64,000 nt of DNA from Serinicoccus hydrothermalis. Its GTDB lineage: Bacteria; Actinomycetota; Actinomycetes; Actinomycetales; Dermatophilaceae. The notes beneath the pieces are model-generated. The model had not been told where the DNA came from. It was given only the letters and a program-made list of their open reading frames with translations, and did not search any database. The translations under genes and the position numbers were made by a program. Location of the stretch: the NCBI RefSeq assembly GCF_001685415.1, contig NZ_CP014989.1, positions 62,001-126,000 on the forward strand. Reading direction: 5' to 3'. Below, in pieces: positions 29,243-36,810 of this stretch; the first letter of the stretch is position 1, and every line of letters begins with the position of its first letter.

Positions 29243-30255
29243 CGGTTCACCTCCTGCGGGTTCTCCAGGGTATGCGCCGCGTCCGGCGGGTGGTCGGCGT
29301 GCTCGTCGTAGTGGCCCTCGTGGGCGGCGTGCCGGTGCCCGTCGTGCAGGTAGTCGACGTGGCCGCCGTGTGCGACCGCCTCGTGGCCGCAGGCGGGCCC
29401 GTGCTCGTGCGGGTGCCGCTCGGCGTGCCGGTGGCGGGCGGCGGCGACGGTCCGTCGTGTCGCCCCGACCGCGACGGTGAGGGTGAAGACGACGATGGCG
29501 AGGAGCACGATCGTGCCGCCGGTCGCGGTGTCGGCGTAGTAGCTGGTCACCACCCCGCCCACCGACGACAGCACGCCGAGGACGACGCCCCACCAGGTCG
29601 CGGCCCGGAAGCTGCCGGAGACCTGCTGCGCGGCGGCGTTGGGGATGATCATGAGGGCGCTGATGAGCAGCAGCCCGATGATGCGCATCGCGACGACGAC
29701 GGTCACCGCCGTGAGGACGGACAGCGTGATGTTGAGGGCGAGCACGTGCAGGCCGGAGGCGCGGGCATACTCCTCGTCCCCCGCGACGGCGAAGAGCCGC
29801 TGCCGCAGGACGGTGACGACGACGACGACCACCGCGGACAGGACCGCGAAGAGCACGACGTCGGCGCGGGTCGTCGTGGTGATGGCGCCGAAGAGGTAGC
29901 CGGTGAGGTTGGCGGTCTGGGTGCCGTCGACCCGGTTGATGATGACCACGCCCGCGGCGATGCCGCCGTAGAACATCAGGGCCAGCGCGATGTCGCCCGA
30001 GGTCCGGCCACGGGCGCGGACCAGCTCCACCGCGACCCCGGCGAGCACCGCGGCGGCGAGGGCGGTCCAGACCGGCGCGGTGTCCGTGATGACTCCGACC
30101 GCGACACCGACGAGGGCGACGTGCCCCAGCCCATCGCCGATGAGCGACAGCCGGCGCTGCACGAGGAAGATGCCGACCATCGGCGCCGCCAGCCCGACCA
30201 CGAGGGAGGCGAGCAGCGCGTTGCGCATGAAGTCCAGCGCGAGCATCTCGCTCAT
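29239..30255 (-). CDS. znuB: zinc ABC transporter permease ZnuB with a His-rich tail
   Basis: This 338-residue integral membrane protein of the ABC-3 family has about eight to nine hydrophobic segments up to residue 275. VQRRLSLIGDGLGHVALVGVA and NLTGYLFGAI are family blocks. The C-terminal 55-60 residues are unusually rich in His (HRHAERHPHEHG, DGHRHAAHEGHYDEHADH). Such a tail should bind zinc in the cytoplasm, as a buffer or sensor. It overlaps znuC by 4 bases and zur by 4 bases. Confidence 0.92.
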   Translation of the reverse strand: MSEMLALDFMRNALLASLVVGLAAPMVGIFLVQRRLSLIGDGLGHVALVGVAVGVITDTAPVWTALAAAVLAGVAVELVRARGRTSGDIALALMFYGGIAAGVVIINRVDGTQTANLTGYLFGAITTTTRADVVLFAVLSAVVVVVVTVLRQRLFAVAGDEEYARASGLHVLALNITLSVLTAVTVVVAMRIIGLLLISALMIIPNAAAQQVSGSFRAATWWGVVLGVLSSVGGVVTSYYADTATGGTIVLLAIVVFTLTVAVGATRRTVAAARHRHAERHPHEHGPACGHEAVAHGGHVDYLHDGHRHAAHEGHYDEHADHPPDAAHTLENPQEVNR

Positions 30256-30992
30256 GCCGCCCCCCGCCCCACCGAGCGCGCCTGCTCGCCCTGGTGGTCG
30301 GCATACGCCTGCGGGGTGCCGTCGAAGGTCACGTGCCCGGTGTCGATCTCGACGATGCGGTCCACGACGCCGCGCAGCGCGGCGAGCTCGTGCGTCACGA
30401 CGAGCATGGTCGTGCCGCCGCGCCCGAGCCGTTGCAGCACGCCGGCCAGGACTCCCTGGCTGGCGCGGTCGACCCCCGCGGTGGGCTCGTCCATGACGAT
30501 CACCTCGGGACCGGCGACGAGCGCCCGGGCGATGAGCACCCGTCGCTGCTGCCCGCCGGACAGGGTCGCGACGTCGAAGCGGGCGCGGTCCGCGAGCCCG
30601 ACCGCGTCGAGGGCGCGCTCGACCGCGGCCCGGTCGGTGTGTCCGGCAGGGCGCCACCAGGGCCGGGAGGCCAGGAGCCCGGTCGCGACCACCTCGGAGA
30701 CCGTGGACCGCACGCCGCCGCCGAGGGTATGCCGCTGCGGCACGTAGCCGAGGCGGGTCCGGTCGGTGAGACGCGCCAGGGGCGTGCCGAGGATCTCGAC
30801 CTGCCCGCCGAGGTGCTCGGAGAGGCCGAGCAGGCCGGTGACCAAGGTGGTCTTGCCCGAGCCGTTGGGGCCCAGCACGGCGACGACCTCACCGCGGGAG
30901 ACGGTGAGGTCGACCCCCGAGACGACCGGGTTGCCGTCGTAACCGAAGGCCGCCCCGGACAGCCCGAGGACCGGGGTCTCCGAGCTCGTCAC
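30252..30992 (-). CDS. znuC: zinc ABC transporter ATP-binding protein ZnuC
   Basis: This 246-residue ABC ATPase powers zinc import. Walker A is GPNGSGKTT (about residues 42-50), the ABC signature is LSGGQQRR (about 142-149), Walker B is VIVMDEPTAGVD, and the switch His is in VVTHELAAL. GTG 30992 overlaps the end of znuA by 4 bases, and its stop overlaps the start of znuB, so expression is translationally coupled. Confidence 0.93.
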   Translation of the reverse strand: MTSSETPVLGLSGAAFGYDGNPVVSGVDLTVSRGEVVAVLGPNGSGKTTLVTGLLGLSEHLGGQVEILGTPLARLTDRTRLGYVPQRHTLGGGVRSTVSEVVATGLLASRPWWRPAGHTDRAAVERALDAVGLADRARFDVATLSGGQQRRVLIARALVAGPEVIVMDEPTAGVDRASQGVLAGVLQRLGRGGTTMLVVTHELAALRGVVDRIVEIDTGHVTFDGTPQAYADHQGEQARSVGRGAA

Positions 30993-31978
30993 GAGCAGCC
31001 GAGGCCGTCGGAGAGGGCTTCGAGGTTGGCGCGCATCACCTCAAGGTAGTCCTCTCCCGCCGACTCCTCGGTGATGCCCCCCAGCGGGTCGAGGGTGAGG
31101 ACCCGGGTGCCCGTCTCCTGCGCCACCGTCCGGGCGATCGCGTTGGTGAGGATCGGCTCGGCGTAGATGGTGGTGACTCCGAGCTCCTCGACCTGGGAGC
31201 TGATCTCCGCGAGACGTGCGGCGGACGGCTCGGCCTCGGGGGAGATGCCGGTGATGCCCATCTGGTGCAGGTCGTAGCGCTCCGCGAGGTAGCCGAACGC
31301 CTCGTGGGTCGTCACCAGGTCGCGGCTGGTGCAGTCGGCCAGCCCCTGCTCGAAGTCTGCGTCCAGGGCGTCGAGGTCCTCGACCACTGACGCCGCGTTG
31401 GCCTCGTAGTCCGCGGCGTGGTCCGGGTCGACCTCCACCAGCCGGTCGGCGATGGCCTCGACGACGTGCCCGTAGCGCTCGGGGTCGAGCCAGAAGTGCG
31501 GGTCCTCCGAGCCGTGGTCGTGGCCCTCGTGCCCCTCGTCCCCCTCGTGCTCGCGATCCTCGTCCCCCTCCTCGCTGTGCCCGGCGTGCTCCTCCTCGGT
31601 CTCGCTGACGCTGAGCAGGTCGGCCGCCGGGGCCACGTCCAGCGCGGTGTCATCGACCTGGCTCTCGACCGCGTCGTCGACGGCGGCCTGCATGCCGGCG
31701 GAGTAGACCACGAGGTCCGCGTCCCCGAGCGAGCCGACGTCGCGGGGGGACAGCTCGAGGCTGTGCGGGTCGACCCCCGGCGCGGTGAGCGAGCTGACCT
31801 CAGCGTGCTCGCCCGCGACCCGCTCGACGAGGTACTGCACGGGGTAGAAGCTGGCGACGACCTGCAGGTCCGCGGAGCCTTCCGCGTCCGCGCCGCCGTC
31901 GGTCGACCCGGACCCGCACGCGGAGAGTCCGAGAGCGAGGGTCGAGGCGAGGACGAGGGCACGGGAGCGGCGAGGCAT
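30989..31978 (-). CDS. znuA: zinc ABC transporter substrate-binding lipoprotein ZnuA
   Basis: This 329-residue cluster A-I binding protein has a signal peptide and lipobox (LGLSAC, Cys 21). Zinc ligands are expected at the His in PGVDPHSLE (about residue 70), DPHFWLDPE and TTHEAFGYLAERY. The mobile loop between them is long and His/Glu/Asp-rich (EEEHAGHSEEGDEDREHEGD and onward, about 125-165), typical of zinc rather than manganese binding. The ATG at 31978 is chosen for its signal peptide. The Zur box lies 20-34 bp upstream. Confidence 0.93.
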   Translation of the reverse strand: MPRRSRALVLASTLALGLSACGSGSTDGGADAEGSADLQVVASFYPVQYLVERVAGEHAEVSSLTAPGVDPHSLELSPRDVGSLGDADLVVYSAGMQAAVDDAVESQVDDTALDVAPAADLLSVSETEEEHAGHSEEGDEDREHEGDEGHEGHDHGSEDPHFWLDPERYGHVVEAIADRLVEVDPDHAADYEANAASVVEDLDALDADFEQGLADCTSRDLVTTHEAFGYLAERYDLHQMGITGISPEAEPSAARLAEISSQVEELGVTTIYAEPILTNAIARTVAQETGTRVLTLDPLGGITEESAGEDYLEVMRANLEALSDGLGCS

Positions 31979-31997
31979 ACCTCCAGTGTCGACAGAA

Positions 31998-32012
31998 TGA
32001 GAATGATTGTCA
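31998..32012 (-). promoter_or_regulatory. Zur box upstream of znuA
   Basis: On the plus strand TGAGAAT-G-ATTGTCA is a 7-1-7 inverted repeat with 6 of 7 matching pairs, close to the Fur/Zur consensus. It stands out as AT-rich DNA just upstream of znuA and should control the whole znuA-znuC-znuB-zur operon. Confidence 0.8.
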
Positions 32013-32067
32013 AAACGCGACCGTTGCCTCGCGGACCTCACGCCGTCTCCTCGCTCTACGCCTGCTG

Positions 32068-32137
32068 CGTGGCCCCGCGGTTCGTCACCAACCCCGCGCA
32101 TACCTGGTGGGGGAGACGGAGCAACCGCGGGGCCACG
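32068..32137 (+). repeat. palindromic repeat, left copy flanking the second AbiEi/DUF559 gene
   Basis: The arms CGTGGCCCCGCGGTT (32068-32082) and AACCGCGGGGCCACG (32123-32137) are perfectly complementary, with a 40-base loop. The inner 25 bases 32092-32116 are identical to 33193-33217 on the other side of the gene. It lies 78 bp before the ATG at 32216. Confidence 0.78.
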
Positions 32138-32215
32138 GGGCGAGAGCGGGGTGTCTTATCCACAGATCTCCGGGACGCCCGCCACGCGGCCCGGAACCCC
32201 GGCACGCTGGGCAGG

Positions 32216-33151
32216 ATGACGAACGATCTCGACCTCAGCGCGCTGCGCGCCTATCTCCTCGGGCACGAGCGGGTCATCACCGCGCGAGCGGCACGGACCG
32301 AGCTGGGTCTCACGGCGTCGGACCTGTCGCGGCTGGTGACGCGGGGAGTCCTGGTCCGCGTGTGCCGCGGCGGGTATGCCGACGCCTCGGCCTTCGTGGA
32401 CGCCTCGCCGGAGGAGCGCCACGAGCTGCGGCTCCGGGCGGTGCTGGCCACCAACGTGGGGTATGCCGCCAGTCACCAGAGCGCAGCCCTCATGCTCGGC
32501 CTCCCGATGATGGCGGCCGACCTCTCGCGCATCCACGTCGTGCGACGCACGGGGAGCGGGCACGGCCGTCGGCGTTCCGCCTTCACGGTCCACGAGGACC
32601 GGCCGACCGGCTTTCACCAGGTGCGGGGGCTCTGGGTGGTCGCCGCGGCGGATGCCGTGATGGGCGCCATGCGAGGCTCGGGCGACATCTCGGCACAGGC
32701 CGTGGCCGACGCCACCCTGCGTCTGGGGCTGGTGAGCCAGGAGGAGCTCGGCCGGCTGGCCGCGCGCGGTGGTGCCGGGGTGCGACGGGCGGTCGAGCAT
32801 GCCGACCCCTCGTCGGAGTCCGTCGGGGAGAGCGCGGCACGGCAGGTGATGCGGCTGCTCGGCTATGTCGTGCGGACGCAGGTGGAGTTCCGGGACGACC
32901 GCGGGTTCGTCGGCCGGGTCGACTTCCACCTGCCCGAGCTGGGAGTCGTCGTCGAGTTCGACGGGGCGGTGAAGTATGCCGGTGCCGAGGGCCGCCAGGC
33001 GCTCGTCCGCGAGAAGGCCCGGGAGGACCGGTTGCGCGCGCTGGGCCTGGCCGTGGTCCGGCTCGTGTGGTCGGACCTGAGCGACCCGGAGCTGGTCCGC
33101 CGCAAGATCGAGCAGGCAGCGGCGTCGGTGCGCGCCCGGCACACCGCCTGA
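32216..33151 (+). CDS. orphan AbiEi-type winged-helix / DUF559 (Vsr-like PD-(D/E)XK) protein
   Basis: This 311-residue protein has an N-terminal winged-helix region (RAARTELGLTASDLSRLVTRGVL, about residues 22-44), the AbiEi-like SHQSAALMLGLP block (about 85-96), and a C-terminal nuclease-like domain: SVGESAARQVMRLLGYVV, VGRVDFHLPELGVVVEFDG (about 233-251) and KAREDRLRALGLAVVRLVW. The VDF-x8-VEFDG spacing fits a PD-(D/E)XK core. It has no partner toxin gene. It shares architecture, though little direct identity, with the gene at 5929-6852, and is likewise bracketed by two copies of a palindromic repeat. The start is ATG 32216. Confidence 0.72.
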   Translation: MTNDLDLSALRAYLLGHERVITARAARTELGLTASDLSRLVTRGVLVRVCRGGYADASAFVDASPEERHELRLRAVLATNVGYAASHQSAALMLGLPMMAADLSRIHVVRRTGSGHGRRRSAFTVHEDRPTGFHQVRGLWVVAAADAVMGAMRGSGDISAQAVADATLRLGLVSQEELGRLAARGGAGVRRAVEHADPSSESVGESAARQVMRLLGYVVRTQVEFRDDRGFVGRVDFHLPELGVVVEFDGAVKYAGAEGRQALVREKAREDRLRALGLAVVRLVWSDLSDPELVRRKIEQAAASVRARHTA

Positions 33152-33171
33152 GCCCCCACGGTTGGTCTCGA

Positions 33172-33234
33172 GCCCCACGGTTCCTCCGCCGGCCCCGCGC
33201 ATACCTGGTGGGGGAGAGGGATCAACCGTGGGGC
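33172..33234 (+). repeat. palindromic repeat, right copy flanking the second AbiEi/DUF559 gene
   Basis: The arms GCCCCACGGTT (33172-33182) and AACCGTGGGGC (33224-33234) pair perfectly over 11 bp around a 41-base loop, which includes the 25 bases shared with the left copy. It begins 20 bp after the stop codon. Partial extra copies lie next to it: CCCCACGGTT near 33155-33164 and GCAACCGCGGGGC at 33279-33291. Confidence 0.78.
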
Positions 33235-33316
33235 CACCGACGAGGCGCGGGGGTGCGAGGGGGAGAGCGGGACCTCGAGCAACCGCGGGGCAGCCGGCCG
33301 AGCGCGGCGCGGCCCG

Positions 33317-33658
33317 TCAGCCGCGGGGGACGAGCTGGACGAGCGTGACGGCGAGGAAGAGCATGAGCACGGCGACGCGCATGAGCCGCTCGACGCCGGT
33401 CATGCGGGGCCAGGAGAGGTAGAGCAGCCAGAGGACGAAGACCAGCGCGACACCGACCATGACCCAGCCGACCGGGCCGCCGAGCAGGCCGCCGCCGAGG
33501 ATGAGCAGCAGCAGCGCGAGGAAGGGAAGCCAGACGGGCAGCCGCGCCAGCGCCTCGAGCGCCGGCCTGCTGCGCTGCTCGATGAACAGGCGCACGGCGC
33601 CGGGACGCCGGGGACCTCGGCCTTCGCCCGTCGGAGAGGGATGTTCGGAGCTGCTCAC
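33317..33658 (-). CDS. small membrane protein (DUF6703-like)
   Basis: This 113-residue protein has a hydrophilic N-terminus (residues 1-28) and three hydrophobic segments (WLPFLALLLLILGGGLLGG, VGWVMVGVALVFVLWLLYLS, RVAVLMLFLAVTLVQL). The RPALEALARLPVWLPF and YLSWP blocks recall the small actinobacterial DUF6703 family found upstream of glyS; that assignment is from memory. The function is unknown. It is divergent from glyS. Confidence 0.7.
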   Translation of the reverse strand: MSSSEHPSPTGEGRGPRRPGAVRLFIEQRSRPALEALARLPVWLPFLALLLLILGGGLLGGPVGWVMVGVALVFVLWLLYLSWPRMTGVERLMRVAVLMLFLAVTLVQLVPRG

Positions 33659-33733
33659 CGGGCCAGCCTAGACGGCGCTGCCCGGACCTCCGCGGGCTGC
33701 GGGTGGAGGGTCGGGACGGGGTGGACGGCCGCT

Positions 33734-33739
33734 TAGACT
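33734..33739 (+). promoter_or_regulatory. putative -10 box of glyS (leaderless type)
   Basis: TAGACT ends 7 bases before the glyS ATG at 33747, with no ribosome binding site between them. Confidence 0.5.
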
Positions 33740-33746
33740 TGGCGCC

Positions 33747-35144
33747 ATGGCTCCCTCCACCGTCGATACCGTCGTGTCCCTGTGCAAGCGTCGAGGCTTC
33801 GTCTTCCCGTCGGGGGACATCTACGGAGGCACCCGCTCTGCCTGGGACTACGGCCCGCTCGGCGTCGCGCTCAAGGAGAACATCAAGCGCCAGTGGTGGC
33901 GCTCGATGGTGCAGACCCGGGACGACGTGGTCGGCCTGGACTCCTCGATCATCCTGCCCCGGCAGACCTGGGTGGCCTCGGGCCACGTCGGGGAGTTCTC
34001 CGACCCGCTGACCGAGTGCCAGTCCTGCCACAAGCGCTTCCGCGTCGACCACATGCAGGAGGCGGTGGCGGAGAAGGCGGCCAAGAAGGGTAAGGAGATC
34101 GACCCCGACGACGTCCCGCTGGACGACATCACCTGCCCCAACTGCGGCAACAAGGCCTGGACCGAGCCGCGCGAGTTCAACATGATGCTCAAGACCTACC
34201 TCGGCGTCATCGAGGACGAGTCGGGCCTGCACTACCTGCGCCCGGAGACCGCGCAGGGCATCTTCGTCAACTTCGCCAACGTGCTCGGCACCTCGCGCAA
34301 GAAGCCGCCCTTCGGCATCGCGCAGACCGGCAAGAGCTTCCGCAACGAGATCACGCCGGGCAACTTCATCTTCCGCACCCGCGAGTTCGAGCAGATGGAG
34401 ATGGAGTTCTTCGTCAAGCCGGGCGAGGACGAGGAGTGGCACCAGTACTGGATCGACGAGCGCACCCGGTGGTACACCGACCTCGGCATCGACCCCGACA
34501 ACCTGCGCCACTACGAGCACCCGGCCGACAAGCTGTCGCACTACTCCAAGCGGACCGTGGACATCGAGTACCGGTTCAACTTCGCCGGGAGCGAGTGGGG
34601 CGAGCTCGAGGGCGTCGCGAACCGCACCGACTTCGATCTCTCCACCCACGCCGAGCACTCGGGGCAGGAGCTGTCCTATTTCGACCAGACCAGCGGCGAG
34701 CGCTACGTCCCCTACGTCATCGAGCCGGCGGCCGGCCTGTCCCGCTCGCTCATGACCTTCCTCGTCGACGCGTATGCCGAGGACGAGGCCCCGAACACCA
34801 AGGGCGGGGTAGACAAGCGCACCGTGCTGCGGCTGGACCCGCGGCTGGCGCCGGTCAAGGTCGCCGTCCTGCCGCTGTCGCGCAACGCCGACCTCACGCC
34901 CAAGGCCAAGGACCTCGCCGCCCGCCTGCGCCAGCACTGGATGGTCGACGTGGACGACGCGGGCGCCATCGGCAAGCGCTACCGCCGCCAGGACGAGATC
35001 GGCACTCCCTACTGCGTCACCGTCGACTTCGACACCCTGGAGGACCAGGCCGTGACGATCCGCGACCGCGACTCGATGGGTCAGGAGCGGGTCTCCCTGG
35101 ACCAGGTGGAGTCCTACCTCGCGCAGCGGCTCATCGGCTGCTGA
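33747..35144 (+). CDS. glyS: glycyl-tRNA synthetase (dimeric class IIa)
   Basis: This enzyme charges tRNA-Gly. The 465-residue protein has class II motifs: the N-terminal [14 protein letters not shown], motif 2 region [26 protein letters not shown], and motif 3 [31 protein letters not shown] is the glycine-specific block. Two CxxC pairs ([16 protein letters not shown]) form the zinc site of the insertion domain. A C-terminal anticodon-binding domain covers about residues 365-465. Confidence 0.97.
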   Translation: MAPSTVDTVVSLCKRRGFVFPSGDIYGGTRSAWDYGPLGVALKENIKRQWWRSMVQTRDDVVGLDSSIILPRQTWVASGHVGEFSDPLTECQSCHKRFRVDHMQEAVAEKAAKKGKEIDPDDVPLDDITCPNCGNKAWTEPREFNMMLKTYLGVIEDESGLHYLRPETAQGIFVNFANVLGTSRKKPPFGIAQTGKSFRNEITPGNFIFRTREFEQMEMEFFVKPGEDEEWHQYWIDERTRWYTDLGIDPDNLRHYEHPADKLSHYSKRTVDIEYRFNFAGSEWGELEGVANRTDFDLSTHAEHSGQELSYFDQTSGERYVPYVIEPAAGLSRSLMTFLVDAYAEDEAPNTKGGVDKRTVLRLDPRLAPVKVAVLPLSRNADLTPKAKDLAARLRQHWMVDVDDAGAIGKRYRRQDEIGTPYCVTVDFDTLEDQAVTIRDRDSMGQERVSLDQVESYLAQRLIGC

Positions 35145-35159
35145 GGCGGCGGACCCAGG

Positions 35160-35771
35160 TCAGCCCCCGAGGAGGAGCCCGACGCCGATGGCCAGCATGA
35201 CCACGGCGATGAGCCCGTCGAGCACCTGCCAGGAGCGGGGCCGGGAGAGCAGCGGTGCCAGCCCGCGGGAGCCGAAGCCGAGCGCGCTGAACCACAGGAT
35301 GCTCGCGGCGACCAGGCCGGCGTAGTACCACCACCGACCCTCCGGGCCGTGCGTGTTGGCGATCGAGCCCAGCACGATGATGTCGAGGTAGAGGTGCGGG
35401 TTGAGCCAGGTCAGCGCTGCCATCGTGGTGAGCGCGCGACGCAGCGAGATCTGCCTCCCGCCCGCGCCGGCCACGAGGGCCTCGCCGGGCCGCAGCGCCC
35501 GCCAGCCGACGTGCAGGCCGTAGCCGATGACGAAGAGCCCGCCGCCCCAGCGGGCGACGTCGAGGAAGGCCGGCCACTCCTGCACGGCCGCGCCGACGCC
35601 CAGGACGGCGAGCCCGATGAGGACGACGTCCGAGGCCGCGCAGAGCAGCACGAGCGCGCCGACGTGCTGGCGGCGCAGCCCCTGGCGCAGCAGGTAGGCG
35701 TTCTGCGCCCCCACGGCGGCGATGAGACCGATCCCGGTGAGCAGGCCGGTGACGACGAGGGTGAGGGGCAT
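35160..35771 (-). CDS. lysE: LysE/ArgO family amino acid exporter
   Basis: This 203-residue protein has about six hydrophobic segments and belongs to the LysE family, which exports lysine and arginine. GLIAAVGAQNAYLLRQGLRR and LTWLNPHLYLDIIVLGS (about residues 125-141, with the NP motif) are diagnostic. I chose the ATG at 35771 over an in-frame start at 35810, which would overlap the regulator binding region. The divergent LysR gene is its expected activator, an arrangement known from lysE-lysG in Corynebacterium glutamicum. Confidence 0.92.
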   Translation of the reverse strand: MPLTLVVTGLLTGIGLIAAVGAQNAYLLRQGLRRQHVGALVLLCAASDVVLIGLAVLGVGAAVQEWPAFLDVARWGGGLFVIGYGLHVGWRALRPGEALVAGAGGRQISLRRALTTMAALTWLNPHLYLDIIVLGSIANTHGPEGRWWYYAGLVAASILWFSALGFGSRGLAPLLSRPRSWQVLDGLIAVVMLAIGVGLLLGG

Positions 35772-35811
35772 GCCGTCCACGATAGGCGCGCGCGAGCACG
35801 CGACTGGCACG

Positions 35812-35823
35812 ATTCGTACGAAT
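35812..35823. promoter_or_regulatory. likely LysG/ArgP operator between lysE and lysG
   Basis: ATTCGTACGAAT is a perfect 12-bp palindrome in an AT-rich 82-bp divergent intergenic region. Its position between a LysE-type exporter and its LysR-type regulator makes it the likely core of the activator site. Confidence 0.6.
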
Positions 35824-35853
35824 TATTGTGCAGAACCATTAGAGTTGCTTCAC

Positions 35854-36753
35854 ATGAATCTGGACCCGGCGGGGCTCGAGACGCTGGCCTGCGTGGTGCG
35901 CGAGGGCAGCTTCGACCGGGCCGCCAGGCGGCTGAGCATCACCCCCTCCGCGGTCTCGCAGCGCATCCGGGCGCTCGAGCGGGGTCTGGGCCGGGTGGTG
36001 GTCACCCGGAGCAAGCCGGTCGTGCCGACCCCTGCCGGCGAGGTGCTGCTGCGGCTGGCGGGGCACTGGGAGGTGCTCGTCGGCGACGCCCTGGCCGAGC
36101 TGGTCCCGGAGGCGGAGGGATCGGCATACCCGAGCGTCTCCGTCGTGGTCAACGCCGACTCCCTGGCCACCTGGTTGCTCCCTGCCCTGGCCCGGGCGCA
36201 GGAGGAGCTCGGCGTCGTCCTGGACCTCGTGCGCGAGGACGAGGAGTATGCCTCCGAGCGGGTCCGCGCCGGCACCGCTCTGGCGGCGGTGACCGCCGAC
36301 CCGACGCCGGTGCCGGGGTGCCGGATCACCCCGCTCGGCTCCCTGCGCTACGTCGCGTGCTGCACCCCGGCGTTCCACGGCCGGTGGTTCGCCGACGGGG
36401 TGCGGGCCGCCGCGCTCGACGCCGCGCCCGTCCTGCGCTTCGACGACAAGGACCGGATGCAGCACCGGGTGGCGCGCCGCTGGGCCCGCCGCGAGGTGCA
36501 CCCGCCGGCCCACGTGGTGGGCTCCAGCCACGGCTTCGCGGAGGCCGTGCGCCTCGGCATGGGCTGGGGCATGATCCCGGTCGAGTGGGCCGAGCCGTGG
36601 CTGGCCGCGGGGGAGCTGGTCGAGCTGGGCCCCCGGCCAAGCATGGACGTGCCGCTGCACTGGCTCAGCGCCCGGCTCGCCTCCCGCACCCTCGACGTCC
36701 TCACCCGGTGCGTCACCGAGCAGGCCGCCACCGCGCTGCACCGGCGCCGCTGA
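35854..36753 (+). CDS. lysG: LysR family regulator ArgP/LysG
   Basis: This 299-residue LysR-type regulator is expected to activate the exporter gene when lysine or arginine is high. The N-terminal HTH (residues 1-60) contains GSFDRAARRLSITPSAVSQRIRALE, the ArgP-type HTH. The effector domain includes VVVNADSLATWLLPAL (about 91-106), which matches the ArgP/LysG subgroup. ATG 35854 follows the palindrome by 30 bp; an in-frame start at 35722 would read through the exporter promoter and is unlikely. Confidence 0.92.
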   Translation: MNLDPAGLETLACVVREGSFDRAARRLSITPSAVSQRIRALERGLGRVVVTRSKPVVPTPAGEVLLRLAGHWEVLVGDALAELVPEAEGSAYPSVSVVVNADSLATWLLPALARAQEELGVVLDLVREDEEYASERVRAGTALAAVTADPTPVPGCRITPLGSLRYVACCTPAFHGRWFADGVRAAALDAAPVLRFDDKDRMQHRVARRWARREVHPPAHVVGSSHGFAEAVRLGMGWGMIPVEWAEPWLAAGELVELGPRPSMDVPLHWLSARLASRTLDVLTRCVTEQAATALHRRR

Positions 36754-36810
36754 GGCGCCCCTGCGGACGCGGTCCGGCCTCGGTCGCAGCGATGGGACAA
36801 TGGAACCGCC

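Noticed and set aside
32068-33291. Reading the repeats as a CRISPR array or as ends of an insertion sequence.
   Set aside because: There are only two main copies, separated by a gene, with no spacers, no cas genes and no transposase. The repeats are self-complementary and direct rather than terminal inverted repeats.
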